DNA of 60,549 bases from Arcicella sp. (GCA_025354645.1 JANXML010000116.1:1-60549), one strand, 5' to 3'. Positions 8,850 to 17,719 are shown, counted from the first letter of the stretch. Notes: generated from the letters alone by a model not told the origin. Numbers and translations: made by a program.

Positions 8850-10199
8850 CTATTCCACATACAACTTTCCCAATGCCTTATCCAAGTCAACTTTGGCGAT
8901 TAAAGCATTATAAAAAGTAGTGAAATAGTTGGTTTGAGCCTCTTTGAATGATATTTCTGCATTGACAACCTCCAAATTTGAACCAACGCCTTGTTTGTAT
9001 TTTATCTTGGAAACCCTCACAATTTCTTGGGCTAAATCCATATTTGCTTTCTGTTCTTGAAGTGTTTCATAAGCATTTTTCAACGTAATTTGTCCTTGTT
9101 TTACCTGCAAATCAATCGAATTTTCCAAGAGTTCAAGGTTGTTTTTTACTTTCTGTAAACTATTCTGCGATTGATAAATCTTATTTTTGCGTTGAAAACC
9201 ATCAAAAATTGGAATTTGAACAACGAGACCGAGTGATGCAGCGTTGAACCAAGGTTGAGTAATTAAATCAAAAAACATTGGTCGTCCTGCTGAATAACCA
9301 TAATTGCCACTCAATACAACTCTTGGTAATTTGGCAACCTTCTGATTTTTCAAATCCAATTGTGCTAAGCGATCTTGAGTCTGTAAAATAGAATATTCAA
9401 TACGATTGGTGTATTTCAAATCAACTTCATTTTCGGGTAATAATTCATTCACATTTATATCAGTTAATTTATCCGTCAAAACTACAAGATCATTCACTCT
9501 TTTACCCATTTGAAATTTCAATAGATAGTAACTCAAATCCTGCAAGCGTTCCACATTTTGCGTTTCAATTTTTAAGTTATTTCGTTGAACTTCAAGGCGT
9601 TGCACATCAATTTTTTCCACAAATCCTTGCACATTCATTGCCTTTGTATCACGCAAAAGAGAATCTAAACGACCAATATTTAAACTCAACAACTTCAGAC
9701 GTTCTTCATTAACCAAAATTGAATAATATGCCTTTGTAACGTTTTCAGCTGATTGCTGTTTGGTTTGCACTAAGGCTTTTTTCGATAATTCCTTGTAAAC
9801 ATCAGCCGCTTTCAAGCCCAATAAATAGGAGCCATCAAACAAAATTTGGCTCAATCCAATCCCAGCTTGACCACTGTTTCTTACCCCAAATTCAGCCGCA
9901 ATAACATCACCTTCCGCTGCTTTTGGGTCGAACGTTTTTGCTGGAATAAAGACTTTTTGAATAATAAAGTTATTGGTATATCCAAAATTTCCATTGATTT
10001 GTGGCAAACCAATGCCCCTTATTTCATTCACTCTTGCCTCAGCATTCAGAATATCTAATTGGGCATTTTTAATATTAATATGGTTTTTAACGGCATATTC
10101 TACTGCTTCTCGGAGTGAGAAACTTTGTTGAGAAAATGAGAGGTTTGAGATAAGTAAGAAGCTCATAATCAGCCATTTACTTTGTATTTTTGTTTTCAT
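8850..10199 (-). CDS. TolC-family outer-membrane efflux channel
   Basis: A 449-aa outer-membrane factor. A signal peptide ends near SNLSFSQ (about residue 23). Two repeats of the outer-membrane efflux protein fold follow, with long helices rich in Gln, Asn and Ala (for example SLREAVEYAVKNHINIKNAQ near the start and NAEISFKEAQTNYFTTFYNALIAKVDLDKALGKLY at the end, a typical TolC ending). It is the first structural gene of the operon, downstream of the TetR regulator. It should form the exit duct for the pump and adaptor encoded next. Confidence 0.93.
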   Translation of the reverse strand: MKTKIQSKWLIMSFLLISNLSFSQQSFSLREAVEYAVKNHINIKNAQLDILNAEARVNEIRGIGLPQINGNFGYTNNFIIQKVFIPAKTFDPKAAEGDVIAAEFGVRNSGQAGIGLSQILFDGSYLLGLKAADVYKELSKKALVQTKQQSAENVTKAYYSILVNEERLKLLSLNIGRLDSLLRDTKAMNVQGFVEKIDVQRLEVQRNNLKIETQNVERLQDLSYYLLKFQMGKRVNDLVVLTDKLTDINVNELLPENEVDLKYTNRIEYSILQTQDRLAQLDLKNQKVAKLPRVVLSGNYGYSAGRPMFFDLITQPWFNAASLGLVVQIPIFDGFQRKNKIYQSQNSLQKVKNNLELLENSIDLQVKQGQITLKNAYETLQEQKANMDLAQEIVRVSKIKYKQGVGSNLEVVNAEISFKEAQTNYFTTFYNALIAKVDLDKALGKLYVE

Positions 10200-10327
10200 A
10201 TACTTGTTTGTTTTGTGATTCGAGTTTTCGGTTTAGTTTTAATGACTGTTAAGTCGCATAGACGCAATTCAAAAGTTGTTAATACTTAAAAAAATGATAG
10301 CTAATACTCTGTTAACTAAGTTTCTTT

Positions 10328-10360
10328 ACTTCCCGAAAGTTCCTTCTACTTTCGGGAAGT
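10328..10360. promoter_or_regulatory. Perfect 12-bp inverted repeat between regulator and efflux genes
   Basis: ACTTCCCGAAAG is followed after 9 bases by its exact complement CTTTCGGGAAGT. It lies 55 bp after the TetR gene stop and about 130 bp before the TolC-type gene start. There is no clear T-run on either side, so it may be a weak terminator, a transcript structure or a protein site. Confidence 0.5.
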
Positions 10361-10414
10361 TGTCAAGTAAATAATTTTTCAGATAAAAAAGAAAGCTATT
10401 TACTTAATAGTGTA

Positions 10415-11050
10415 CTAATAATTAATCGCTAATTGTTTATCATTCAAAGCCTTATACATAAATTCTTGGTAAACTTCTAAACCTTTTGGGGTTAAAATTC
10501 CCCTAATGTAATGGTCTAATAGAGCTAATTCAACTTCAATTACCGAGAATTTATTGGAAGGAAATAATTGTGGATCGAAGCCCATTTCAATCTGTTCCAT
10601 CCTCATAATTACTAAAATCTCTACTTTTATATCGGCTCTAAAAAAGCCTTGTTCAATGCCTTGTAAAAGTTCTTTACGAATAGAAGCCTTTATAAAATTT
10701 TGCTTATGTTCTTGAAAAATTTCCCATGTTTTCGGATGGTATTTCTTAATATCAAAAAAAGCAGAAGGATTTATTTCAGCAAATGCTTGTTTGATAATTT
10801 CCATTGATTTTACAATCTTTTCAATCACATTATTTGAACTCTGATCCAAGGCATCCCACTCACATTTATCTTGTGCCATTTCGCCAACCATCAACTGATA
10901 AACAATAGCATCTTTATCTTCAAAATGTTGATAAATTGTCTTTTTTGAGATGCCTAATTCCTTCGCAATGTCATCCATCGTTACGGATTTTATACCGTAT
11001 CGAAAAAACTGCTCACGTGCCTTAGCAATTATTCTTTCTTTAATTTCCAT
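10415..11050 (-). CDS. TetR/AcrR-family transcriptional regulator
   Basis: A 211-aa regulator. Residues about 5-50 hold the TetR helix-turn-helix: ITAKAREQFFRYGIKSVTMDDIA is the lead-in, and the recognition part is GISKKTIYQHFEDKD. The rest is a helical ligand-binding and dimer domain without recognisable specificity. It sits upstream of, and in the same direction as, the efflux genes, so it most likely represses the pump operon and itself. Inverted repeats in its own upstream region (11109-11150) are candidate operators. Confidence 0.9.
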   Translation of the reverse strand: MEIKERIIAKAREQFFRYGIKSVTMDDIAKELGISKKTIYQHFEDKDAIVYQLMVGEMAQDKCEWDALDQSSNNVIEKIVKSMEIIKQAFAEINPSAFFDIKKYHPKTWEIFQEHKQNFIKASIRKELLQGIEQGFFRADIKVEILVIMRMEQIEMGFDPQLFPSNKFSVIEVELALLDHYIRGILTPKGLEVYQEFMYKALNDKQLAINY

Positions 11051-11108
11051 TTCAAATTTTTAAAATATCATTGGGTTAGAATTAGATAAATATTTGGACG
11101 TAAACCAG

Positions 11109-11150
11109 TTAAACGTTTAAAGTTTCCGAATGCAAAACTATGGAAACTTT
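11109..11150. promoter_or_regulatory. Candidate operator region of the TetR regulator
   Basis: A perfect palindrome TTAAACGTTTAA (11109-11120) overlaps the left arm of a second inverted repeat, AAAGTTTCC (11119-11127) with GGAAACTTT (11142-11150). Both lie 59-100 bp upstream of the regulator's start, where autoregulatory TetR sites are expected. The rest of the gap up to 11390 is AT-rich and shows nothing else I can name. Confidence 0.4.
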
Positions 11151-11387
11151 TAATAAGTTCAAAGTTTTTATAACTATTTTTAGAAATTTAATCTTAATGT
11201 AATAATCAGTTTACCTAATAAATGTCATTAAATGAGTATTTTAAAGATAATAATTTTATTTTTTATTGGAATAATGATAAAAATAAATTTGTACTATTTA
11301 AAGAAGTATTTTTTGAAATGATAAATGGCAATATAGATATTTAAGTGGATATGCTTTAAATAATTTTTCCGCTTACCTATTTTATTC

Positions 11388-11417
11388 TTGTTTCTATGGG
11401 CATAATTTTTATCTTTG
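11388..11417 (+). promoter_or_regulatory. Bacteroidota-type promoter (-33/-7) of the alpha/beta hydrolase gene
   Basis: TTG at 11388-11390, a 19-nt spacer and TATCTTTG at 11410-11417 fit the TTTG-N19-TAnnTTTG consensus. The -7 box ends only 5 nt before the ATG at 11423, so the transcript would have almost no leader. This supports the ATG at 11423 over the earlier in-frame ATG at 11396, which lies inside the promoter. Confidence 0.65.
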
Positions 11418-11422
11418 CGAAC

Positions 11423-12235
11423 ATGAAAACCTTTCGCAAAGTGCTGATATACATCATTTTAATTTACATTTTACTCGTTGCCATAGCCATTCTATTTCAA
11501 GAAAAATTCCTTTTCAGAAATACAAAATTGGCAATGGATTATCAGTATGAATTTAAAGAAGATTTTGAGGAAATGTGGTTTACACCAGAAGCAAATGTTA
11601 GGATAAATGCTTTATATTTTAAAACAGATTCTACGAAAAGAAAGGGATTAATTGTATATTTTCACGGCAATGCCGACGACCTTAGAAGGTGGGGGAAATA
11701 CGCCATTGATTTCACGAAAAATGATTATGATATATTGATGATTGATTATCGTCAATTCGGAAAATCAACGGGAACATTATCTGAAAAAGCCTTGTATTCG
11801 GATGCAAGCTACGTATATGAATGGGCAAAACGACACTTTTCAGAAAGTCAAATTATCGTATATGGGCGTTCATTAGGGACAGGAATTGCGACTCGTTTAG
11901 CAGCAGAAAATAAGCCTAAAATGTTGTTGTTGGAAACGCCCTATTTCAATCTTTCACAGGTGGTGAATAGTTATTTTCCATTGATTCCGTACAGTTCTAT
12001 TTTGAAGTATCAATTTCGTACTGACCTCTTTATCAGACAAGTACAATGTCCAATGCACTTTTTTCATGGCACAAAAGATGCTGTTGTTCCTTATAAATCC
12101 AGTTTGAAATTGGCAGCATTATTAAACAAAAAACCGTCCGAAATCTTAACAACGATTCCAAACGGTGAACATAAAAACTTAGCAGAATTTGAAGCGTATC
12201 ATACGGCATTGGACAGCCTTCTGCGAAGGCTTTGA
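11423..12235 (+). CDS. Membrane-anchored alpha/beta hydrolase (BEM46-like)
   Basis: A 270-aa serine hydrolase from the start at 11423. Residues about 5-23 form one hydrophobic anchor (VLIYIILIYILLVAIAILF). The hydrolase motifs come in order: YFHGNADD (oxyanion region, about residue 80), GRSLGTG (nucleophile Ser, about 150), HGTKDAVVP (Asp, about 217) and GEHKNL (His, about 250). All three catalytic residues are present. The layout matches small BEM46/YqkD-type hydrolases; the natural substrate is unknown. The gene stands alone with its own promoter and ends just before a large inverted repeat shared with a convergent gene. An upstream in-frame ATG at 11396 would add nine residues. Confidence 0.87.
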   Translation: MKTFRKVLIYIILIYILLVAIAILFQEKFLFRNTKLAMDYQYEFKEDFEEMWFTPEANVRINALYFKTDSTKRKGLIVYFHGNADDLRRWGKYAIDFTKNDYDILMIDYRQFGKSTGTLSEKALYSDASYVYEWAKRHFSESQIIVYGRSLGTGIATRLAAENKPKMLLLETPYFNLSQVVNSYFPLIPYSSILKYQFRTDLFIRQVQCPMHFFHGTKDAVVPYKSSLKLAALLNKKPSEILTTIPNGEHKNLAEFEAYHTALDSLLRRL

Positions 12236-12249
12236 AGTTGGCACACAAT

Positions 12250-12473
12250 TGGCACGCAGATGAGACTCGCCGTCCGCCTTGATGCTTCGCAACGCAGATT
12301 TAAGAGGATTTTTTGTAAATTATTTCATACCATTGCTTTAATCAGATTTTACAAAAAGTTTAATTTACAAAATAGTTATTTTAATTATCTGAGATTTAAT
12401 AATAAAACTCACCCCTTAAAGAAAAAATCCTTTTAAATCTGCGTTGCGAAGCATCTGCATCATCTGCGTGCCA
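12250..12473. repeat. Intergenic inverted-repeat element between convergent genes
   Basis: The outer arms TGGCACGCAGATGA (12250-12263) and its complement (12460-12473) are perfect. The inner arms (12281-12315 and 12420-12455; core GATGCTTCGCAACGCAGATT) match over about 34 bp with one mismatch. The centre is AT-rich without a frame. Words such as CGCAGATTTAA-GGATTTTTT are common in intergenic repeats of Bacteroidota. It may be a MITE or REP-like element that also ends transcription from both sides. Confidence 0.65.
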
Positions 12474-12490
12474 CAAAACGGGTCGTAAAA

Positions 12491-13012
12491 TCATCGTCCG
12501 AAGTCATCTTGCAATCTCACAATATCATCTTCATCAGAAGGGTTTTCTGAATCAGTGTGTTGCCAAATTTCTGCCACAACCCCCCAATTATCCATGCCAA
12601 TTAAACGATGGCGTTCGCCTTTATCTAACTGAATGAAACTACCTGAATCTAAGGCAATCACTTCATTCGATTGCTCGTCGGTATCACTGATTTTCACCCC
12701 TACGTTTGTTCCTGCAATCACTTTCCATATTTCTGCACGGCGAAAATGATATTGCCATGAAAGGCGTTTATGAGGAGCTACTACCAAAATTTTAGGAGAT
12801 AATTTATGGGTAATTTGAATTTCTGACATCTCTAAATGGGAGAAATAAAGCTGAGCAAATGCTTTTGCTTGGCTTTCATCTAACACAAAAAAACCTCCCC
12901 ACGGACGAGTCTGATCTTGCTTTTCAATTTTGAACCCTATAGATGATAGTTCAGAGGCAATTTGACGGAAGACTTCACTTTTTTCAGTCGTTGCATTAAT
13001 TGATAAATTCAT
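12491..13012 (-). CDS. Cupin-domain protein (type II phosphomannose-isomerase-like)
   Basis: A 173-aa protein. The motifs RPWGGFFVLD, KILVVAPHKRLSWQYHFRRAEIWKVIAG and GERHRLIGMDNWGVVAEIW match the cupin at the C-terminal end of type II mannose-6-phosphate isomerases and their stand-alone relatives. His and Glu residues in HFRRAEIW and His in GERHRL are the likely metal ligands. The acidic end (SENPSDEDDIVRLQDDFGR) is typical of the same group. Sugar-phosphate binding or isomerisation is the likely role. No sugar nucleotide gene lies next to it, so the pathway is open. Confidence 0.8.
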   Translation of the reverse strand: MNLSINATTEKSEVFRQIASELSSIGFKIEKQDQTRPWGGFFVLDESQAKAFAQLYFSHLEMSEIQITHKLSPKILVVAPHKRLSWQYHFRRAEIWKVIAGTNVGVKISDTDEQSNEVIALDSGSFIQLDKGERHRLIGMDNWGVVAEIWQHTDSENPSDEDDIVRLQDDFGR

Positions 13013-13512
13013 AGAAATTAATTTTTGTAAATTGATTTACAAAATTAAATAAAATATGTGAGGGTAAAACAGTAGGTAGTTGTTAGTTTGCTGCAAATAG
13101 TGATAAAATAAAGGCATCACTACTTTACAATGACCGAGTAATACCTTTATTTCACGTATTAACTTTCGTCATATTTAGTTTTGATTACGTATTATTTTTT
13201 AGACACATACAACCTTTTCAACATTTCTAACGTCTAAAAGTAAAGAAATGATGATTCCATGAAATCAAAGCCTAAAATTAGTATCTTGAAATTAGCACCA
13301 AACAACTTAATCCTACATTAATCAATTTAATAACCGTTTAATAATTTTAATTGATAAGCAGTAATGAAATTATTGATTTAATCATTTAAAAAGTGTAGTT
13401 TTGTAGTTGAAATATAGGAATAGTACAAATTATATTCATTTATGCACATAAATTAAATGTACTTTATAAATATTTTTATCCTATCATTTTATTATTGTAG
13501 CAATTAAAACCT
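13013..13512 (+). promoter_or_regulatory. 500-bp AT-rich gap with one candidate promoter
   Basis: No coding frame stands out. TTG (13373-13375), a 20-nt spacer and TAGTTTTG (13396-13403) look like a -33/-7 promoter for the gene starting at 13513, which would give a leader of about 100 nt. The left half should also contain the promoter of the minus-strand cupin gene, but I see no clear box. Confidence 0.35.
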
Positions 13513-14058
13513 ATGAAAAATACGTTCAAAAATAACCCACTTGTGTTTGTTTGTGCTTTACTACTTTGCGTAGTAACGGTTATTGCATTTAGTAAAAATT
13601 TGGAGGTAGGTAAAAAAATGTCAAGGGGATTTTTTTCAGGAAAAATTAGTTTTGGCGATAGTACGAATCATAAGTTATACTCAGATAAGGTTCAAGTAAG
13701 AAGAAATTCAGAGAGAGGCGTTACGGTTTTGACGATTGTAGTTACTGATAATAATAGCCCAGAATCTGTTTTTGTGAAATTATATAATGTTACGGACAAA
13801 GGAACATTCTTTATTCCAGGAGAAGGCGATTTTCAGAACGTTGGAAACCTAATAAAAGATGTAAATTTATTTCGTGAAGAGACTAACTTTTATCAAACAA
13901 CTTTGGCAAATGACGAAGGGTTGAAGAATGGCGTTGGTCGTGTGAACATCATTAAATTAAGTGAGGATGAAATTGAGGGAGAATTAATTATTATTGCTAA
14001 TAATTCGGATGGCAAACAAGCCCAATTAGAGTCGGCAAGATTTAAAGCAAAATTTTAA
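13513..14058 (+). CDS. Exported protein of unknown function
   Basis: A 181-aa protein that I do not recognise. The N-terminus (MKNTFKNNPLVFVCALLLCVVTVIAFS) is a signal peptide or a single membrane anchor. The rest looks like mostly beta structure with alternating hydrophobic residues (GVTVLTIVVTD, VFVKLYNVTDKGTFFIPGEGDF, RVNIIKLSEDEIEGELIIIANNSDG). There is no cysteine-based lipobox and no T9SS C-terminal domain. It has its own likely promoter and its own terminator (14119-14151), so it forms a single-gene unit. It probably acts in the periplasm or at the outer membrane. Confidence 0.75.
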   Translation: MKNTFKNNPLVFVCALLLCVVTVIAFSKNLEVGKKMSRGFFSGKISFGDSTNHKLYSDKVQVRRNSERGVTVLTIVVTDNNSPESVFVKLYNVTDKGTFFIPGEGDFQNVGNLIKDVNLFREETNFYQTTLANDEGLKNGVGRVNIIKLSEDEIEGELIIIANNSDGKQAQLESARFKAKF

Positions 14059-14118
14059 AAACAAATGACAATATTAATTATCATTTGACAAGATTATATT
14101 TAGTGGTTAGGTGATACC

Positions 14119-14151
14119 AAAACGTTCGTTGCTCTGCTACGAGCGTTTTTT
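14119..14151 (+). terminator. Intrinsic terminator after the exported protein gene
   Basis: The stem AACGTTCGT / ACGAGCGTT with one mismatch and a 9-nt loop is followed by a T6 run on the plus strand. It lies 60 nt after the stop at 14058. An imperfect palindrome (CAAATGA ... TCATTTG, about 14063-14089) lies between. The rest of the gap to 14402 shows no gene. Confidence 0.75.
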
Positions 14152-14402
14152 GTTTACAATAAAGAAATAGCATCAAAATAAATTGCGTTAGAGTGATAAT
14201 TGGAAGTATTTTTTTCATTTTATTGATATATTGTCTGTCATTGAAATACGGATTTAAGAGATTAGAGACAGATTTAAAATTATAAAATAAAAGCACTTAT
14301 TTTGTAAGTTTAAGATTTTTTGAGTAAAACACTACACATTTGAAATCATAATTCTCTGAAATTAATAAAAATCTGTTTCCAATCCTTTCAATCCGTGTTC
14401 AA

Positions 14403-15389
14403 TCATCCTCGAAAAACTTTTTTTAAAAACGCATCCACATACTGCACAGTGGGCGTGAACCACGGCTCAAAAAGGCAAAAACTGTGGGGTGAATCTGGAA
14501 AATTATGGATTTCTGTATAAATTTTAAACGGAGCTAATTTTGTCAGATAATCTTCTCGTCCTGCGTGCATTCTATCAACTGAACTATTCAGAAATAGAGT
14601 AGGAGGAGAGTTCTTTCCTGCGTGAGTGAGGGCTGAACCTTTTTCCCAAAGTTGAGGATTTTCGGTTTTGGAATAGCCAAACCAATTGGTTGCTGCCGAA
14701 GTTTTTTTACTGTCATCGCCTTCCCCTGATTCTGGATGGATAAATGCCAAAATACCGTCAATATCAATCACGGCATTTACTTTACTGGAATAATTACGAT
14801 TGCCTTCCGACCCTTCAAAATCGCTCAAATGAGCCGTTGAGCCTAATAAAGCCGATAATTGTCCTCCTGCCGAAAAGCCCAAAGTGGCTATTTTATTCGA
14901 GTCGATTTGATACATTTTTGCATTGGCTCGCACCCAACGAATTGAGGCTTTGAGATCATGTAATGCCGCTGGGAAAAGGGCTTCGGTAGAGAGTCTGTAT
15001 TCGGGTAAAAAGCAAACATAACCCAAATTCGCCAAGCGTTGTGCCAAGGCAATATGTTGATTTTTATTGCCTGTTCGCCAACCTCCACCGTGAATAATGA
15101 TGACGGCGGGAGACAGGTTTTTATTTTTTTTCTTCGGATAAAAGGCATCTAAAATCAAGCTTCTTTTGCCAATTTTAGCATAAATAATATCCTTTTTGGC
15201 TTCAACGGTTTTAGGCATTATTTCCGAAACCATTTTAGCGTTTATATGAGTTTTTAATGTTCCCAAATAGGCACTTGTCATGGAATAGGAAGTGTCTCTT
15301 ACGCCTGTAAGTCCCTTGGTTGATTGGGCGAAGGATTGATTAACAAGCAGTATTATTGTTGGTATTAACAAATAAATCTTGGATTTCAT
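14403..15389 (-). CDS. Secreted alpha/beta hydrolase (esterase/lipase, HGGGW type)
   Basis: A 328-aa exported esterase. The signal peptide ends at ...QSFAQ (about residue 22). Motifs: VIIIHGGGWRTGNK (oxyanion hole, about residue 100), LGFSAGGQ (nucleophile Ser, about 170), a Ser-Val-Asp-Arg segment with the likely acid (about 270) and SPHSF (His, about 299). This is the hormone-sensitive-lipase/BD-FAE-like layout common in carbohydrate esterases. It is divergent from a GH105-type hydrolase gene 153 bp away, so a pectin-related deacetylase is a fair guess. That part is inference; the esterase family is well supported. Confidence 0.88.
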   Translation of the reverse strand: MKSKIYLLIPTIILLVNQSFAQSTKGLTGVRDTSYSMTSAYLGTLKTHINAKMVSEIMPKTVEAKKDIIYAKIGKRSLILDAFYPKKKNKNLSPAVIIIHGGGWRTGNKNQHIALAQRLANLGYVCFLPEYRLSTEALFPAALHDLKASIRWVRANAKMYQIDSNKIATLGFSAGGQLSALLGSTAHLSDFEGSEGNRNYSSKVNAVIDIDGILAFIHPESGEGDDSKKTSAATNWFGYSKTENPQLWEKGSALTHAGKNSPPTLFLNSSVDRMHAGREDYLTKLAPFKIYTEIHNFPDSPHSFCLFEPWFTPTVQYVDAFLKKVFRG

Positions 15390-15417
15390 GTGCTATTTGC
15401 GTTATTTTTAAACATAC

Positions 15418-15540
15418 AATTCTATTTTCAAATAAAGGCATTATAGCAATCATAATTACCCAAAACCAGGGAAAATTCATTAGATTATTAATGAAATTCG
15501 CTTTAATAAAATAGTAATCAAATATTTTCAAAATAGAATT
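15418..15540. promoter_or_regulatory. Divergent control region with mirrored AATTCTATTTT motifs
   Basis: AATTCTATTTTCAAATA (15418-15434) recurs in the opposite orientation at 15522-15540, as AATTCTATTTTGAAAATAT on the other strand. The copies flank the divergent gap of the esterase and GH105 genes. They may be binding sites for one regulator or mirrored promoter parts. No standard TAnnTTTG box is clear. Confidence 0.35.
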
Positions 15541-15542
15541 AG

Positions 15543-16898
15543 ATGAAAAAGCTAACCTTTATTTTATTATTTCTCTTTATCAACAAAGCATCATTTGCTC
15601 AACGAAACGTAACCAACGCCAACGACTCAAATACGCCCCTGCATCTCCTCGAACCAGATTATCCCATTCCTTATGGCATTCCAAAAGCAGAAGAAATAAA
15701 AGTAGTTTTGGATAAAATTCATAATTATCTCAATGAAGTTACGCCAACTGAATTTGTCAATACCAAAACGGGCGAAACGCTCACAGATTTATCTAAACTT
15801 GATGAAAATACTGCCTTAAAAAAGGGAGATTTCAGACTCGTAAGTTATGAATGGGGCGTTATTTATGGAGGAATGCTCTTAGCAAGTCAAGCCACGGGTG
15901 ATGTTCGTTTCAAGAATTATGCAGAAAAAAGGCTACAATTTATTGCCAATTCAGTTCCTTATTTTCAAAAAAACAATGAAGTACACGCTGATTGGGGAAC
16001 AAAAAGTCCACTGAAAGGATTAATTACCCCACACGCTTTGGACGACTGTGGTGCCATGTGTGCCGCCATGATAAAAGCCACTCGTGAGGGTATTAAAGCC
16101 AATTTACGTCCTTTGATTGATGTTCACATTGACTATATTTTGAACAAAGAACATCATCTGAAAGACGGTACTTTGGCAAGAAATCGACCGATGCCTAATT
16201 CGCTTTGGTTAGATGATTTGTTTATGGGAATTCCCGCTTTGGCTCAAATGGGGAAACTCACGGGCGAACAAAAATATTTCGATGAAGCCACTAAACAGGT
16301 TTTGTCATATTCAAAAAGGATGTTTAACAAAGACAAGGGCGTATATATGCACGGTTGGATTGAAGGCATGACCGAACATCCGCAGTTTCATTGGGCAAGG
16401 GCGAATGGTTGGGCGGTGATGACGGAGGTAGAATTGTTGGAAGTTTTACCCGAAAATCATCCTGACCGTCCTGAAATTTTGGCATTGTTGAAAGCCCACG
16501 TAAAAGGCTTAGCAAGTTATCAATCTGGCTCAGGATTTTGGCACCAATTATTGGATAAAGAGGATTCTTATTTAGAAACCTCTGCCACGGCAATTTATAC
16601 GTATTCCATCGCCAGAGCCATCAATCGTGGATGGGTAGATGGGCTTGCATACGCTCCAATGGCACTTTTAGGATGGAATGCTGTGGTTACAAAGGTTAAT
16701 GCAAAAGGTCAAGTTGAAGGTACTTGTGTGGGAACGGGTATGGGTTTTGATCCTGCGTTTTATTATCATCGACCCATCAGTCCGTTTGCCGCACATGGCT
16801 ATGGACCTGTGATTTTGGCGGGTTCGGAAGTGATTAATTTGTTAAGAAATTATAAATTTGAAATAAATGATAGTGCGGTTCAGTTGTTGAAAAAGTAA
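15543..16898 (+). CDS. GH105/GH88-type unsaturated rhamnogalacturonyl hydrolase, secreted
   Basis: A 451-aa exported glycoside hydrolase. Signal peptide MKKLTFILLFLFINKASFAQ. The body is an (alpha/alpha)6-barrel type of sequence with family marks HALDDCGAM, LWLDDLFMGIPALA (the Asp here, about residue 224, is the likely catalytic acid by analogy with YteR), FHWARANGWAVMTEVELLE, GSGFWHQLLD and LETSATAIYTYSIARA. Enzymes of this group remove the unsaturated uronic acid left by pectin or rhamnogalacturonan lyases. No SusC/SusD pair is in the window, so this is a small outlying pectin unit with the divergent esterase. Confidence 0.92.
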   Translation: MKKLTFILLFLFINKASFAQRNVTNANDSNTPLHLLEPDYPIPYGIPKAEEIKVVLDKIHNYLNEVTPTEFVNTKTGETLTDLSKLDENTALKKGDFRLVSYEWGVIYGGMLLASQATGDVRFKNYAEKRLQFIANSVPYFQKNNEVHADWGTKSPLKGLITPHALDDCGAMCAAMIKATREGIKANLRPLIDVHIDYILNKEHHLKDGTLARNRPMPNSLWLDDLFMGIPALAQMGKLTGEQKYFDEATKQVLSYSKRMFNKDKGVYMHGWIEGMTEHPQFHWARANGWAVMTEVELLEVLPENHPDRPEILALLKAHVKGLASYQSGSGFWHQLLDKEDSYLETSATAIYTYSIARAINRGWVDGLAYAPMALLGWNAVVTKVNAKGQVEGTCVGTGMGFDPAFYYHRPISPFAAHGYGPVILAGSEVINLLRNYKFEINDSAVQLLKK

Positions 16899-16907
16899 GC
16901 TAACCAG

Positions 16908-16937
16908 TTTTGTAAGAAAACCTTTATCGTATCTTTG
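16908..16937 (+). promoter_or_regulatory. Bacteroidota-type promoter of the pseudouridine synthase gene
   Basis: TTTTG (16908-16912), a 17-nt spacer and TATCTTTG (16930-16937). The ATG at 16947 follows after 9 nt, giving a nearly leaderless transcript. An upstream in-frame TTG at 16935 overlaps the -7 box and is therefore unlikely as the start. The box and its following CG match the one at 11410. Confidence 0.65.
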
Positions 16938-16946
16938 CGAGAAAAA

Positions 16947-17651
16947 ATGCTTGAAAATCCGCTTCAAATTCTCTACCAAGACGAACATATCGTTGCCATC
17001 AATAAACCTCACAATCTCTTAGTACATCGCTCGCCAATTGCGGCTGAGGAAACTATTTTTGCCCTTCAATTACTTCGTGACCAACTCAATTGTTGGGTTA
17101 ATCCTTGCCATAGAATTGATAGAAAAACGGGCGGCGTTTTGTTGTTTTCGCTATCAAAGGAAGCCGACAGAGCGATGCAAATGAAGTTTGAAAACCGTGA
17201 GATGGATAAGAAATACCTGGCTTTGGTCAGAGGATTTTTACCCGATGAAGGTACAACCGACCGACCCCTTGAAAATGCGAATGGTGTTTTGCAAAATGCT
17301 GTGACTCATTACCGTTGTTTACAACAAGTAGAATTGGATATTGAAGTAAGTCGTTACCCAAAATCAAGGTATTCTTTGGCGGAGATTATTCCTGAAACAG
17401 GGCGAACGCATCAAATTAGAAGGCATTTTGCTCAGATGCGGCATTATTTAATTGGGGATAAAACGCACGGAGATTGTAAGCATAATAAGATGTTTGAAGA
17501 ACGTTTTGAGTTAAATACAATGCTTCTTCATGCTCAAGAATTGGCTTTTGAACATCCTTTTACCAAAGAAAACATTACGATTACTGCTCCTTTACAAGTG
17601 GATTTCTCGATTATTTTAGAAAAGATTGGAGTGATTCTAAGGGAATTTTAA
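16947..17651 (+). CDS. RluA-family pseudouridine synthase, TruC-like
   Basis: A 234-aa cytoplasmic enzyme that converts uridine to pseudouridine in RNA. The order of motifs fits RluA/TruC: LYQDEHIVAINKPHNLLVHRS at the start, then HRIDRKTGGVLLFS with the catalytic Asp (about residue 58), KKYLALVRG, and PETGRTHQIRRHFAQMRHYLIGD near residue 150. There is no S4 domain in front, and the short length fits TruC (tRNA position 65) better than ribosomal RluD or RluC. The exact target cannot be proved from sequence. A near-leaderless start is supported by the promoter position. Confidence 0.9.
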   Translation: MLENPLQILYQDEHIVAINKPHNLLVHRSPIAAEETIFALQLLRDQLNCWVNPCHRIDRKTGGVLLFSLSKEADRAMQMKFENREMDKKYLALVRGFLPDEGTTDRPLENANGVLQNAVTHYRCLQQVELDIEVSRYPKSRYSLAEIIPETGRTHQIRRHFAQMRHYLIGDKTHGDCKHNKMFEERFELNTMLLHAQELAFEHPFTKENITITAPLQVDFSIILEKIGVILREF

Positions 17652-17719
17652 TGCTATAATTAGATAATTCTACGTATATTCATAAAAAAATAAAAACACT
17701 CTTTAATTATAAAATAACC

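Noticed and set aside
10328-10360. Inverted repeat as the TetR operator
   Set aside because: The 9-nt loop and 12-bp arms fit an RNA stem better than a compact TetR site, and better palindromes lie in front of the regulator gene.
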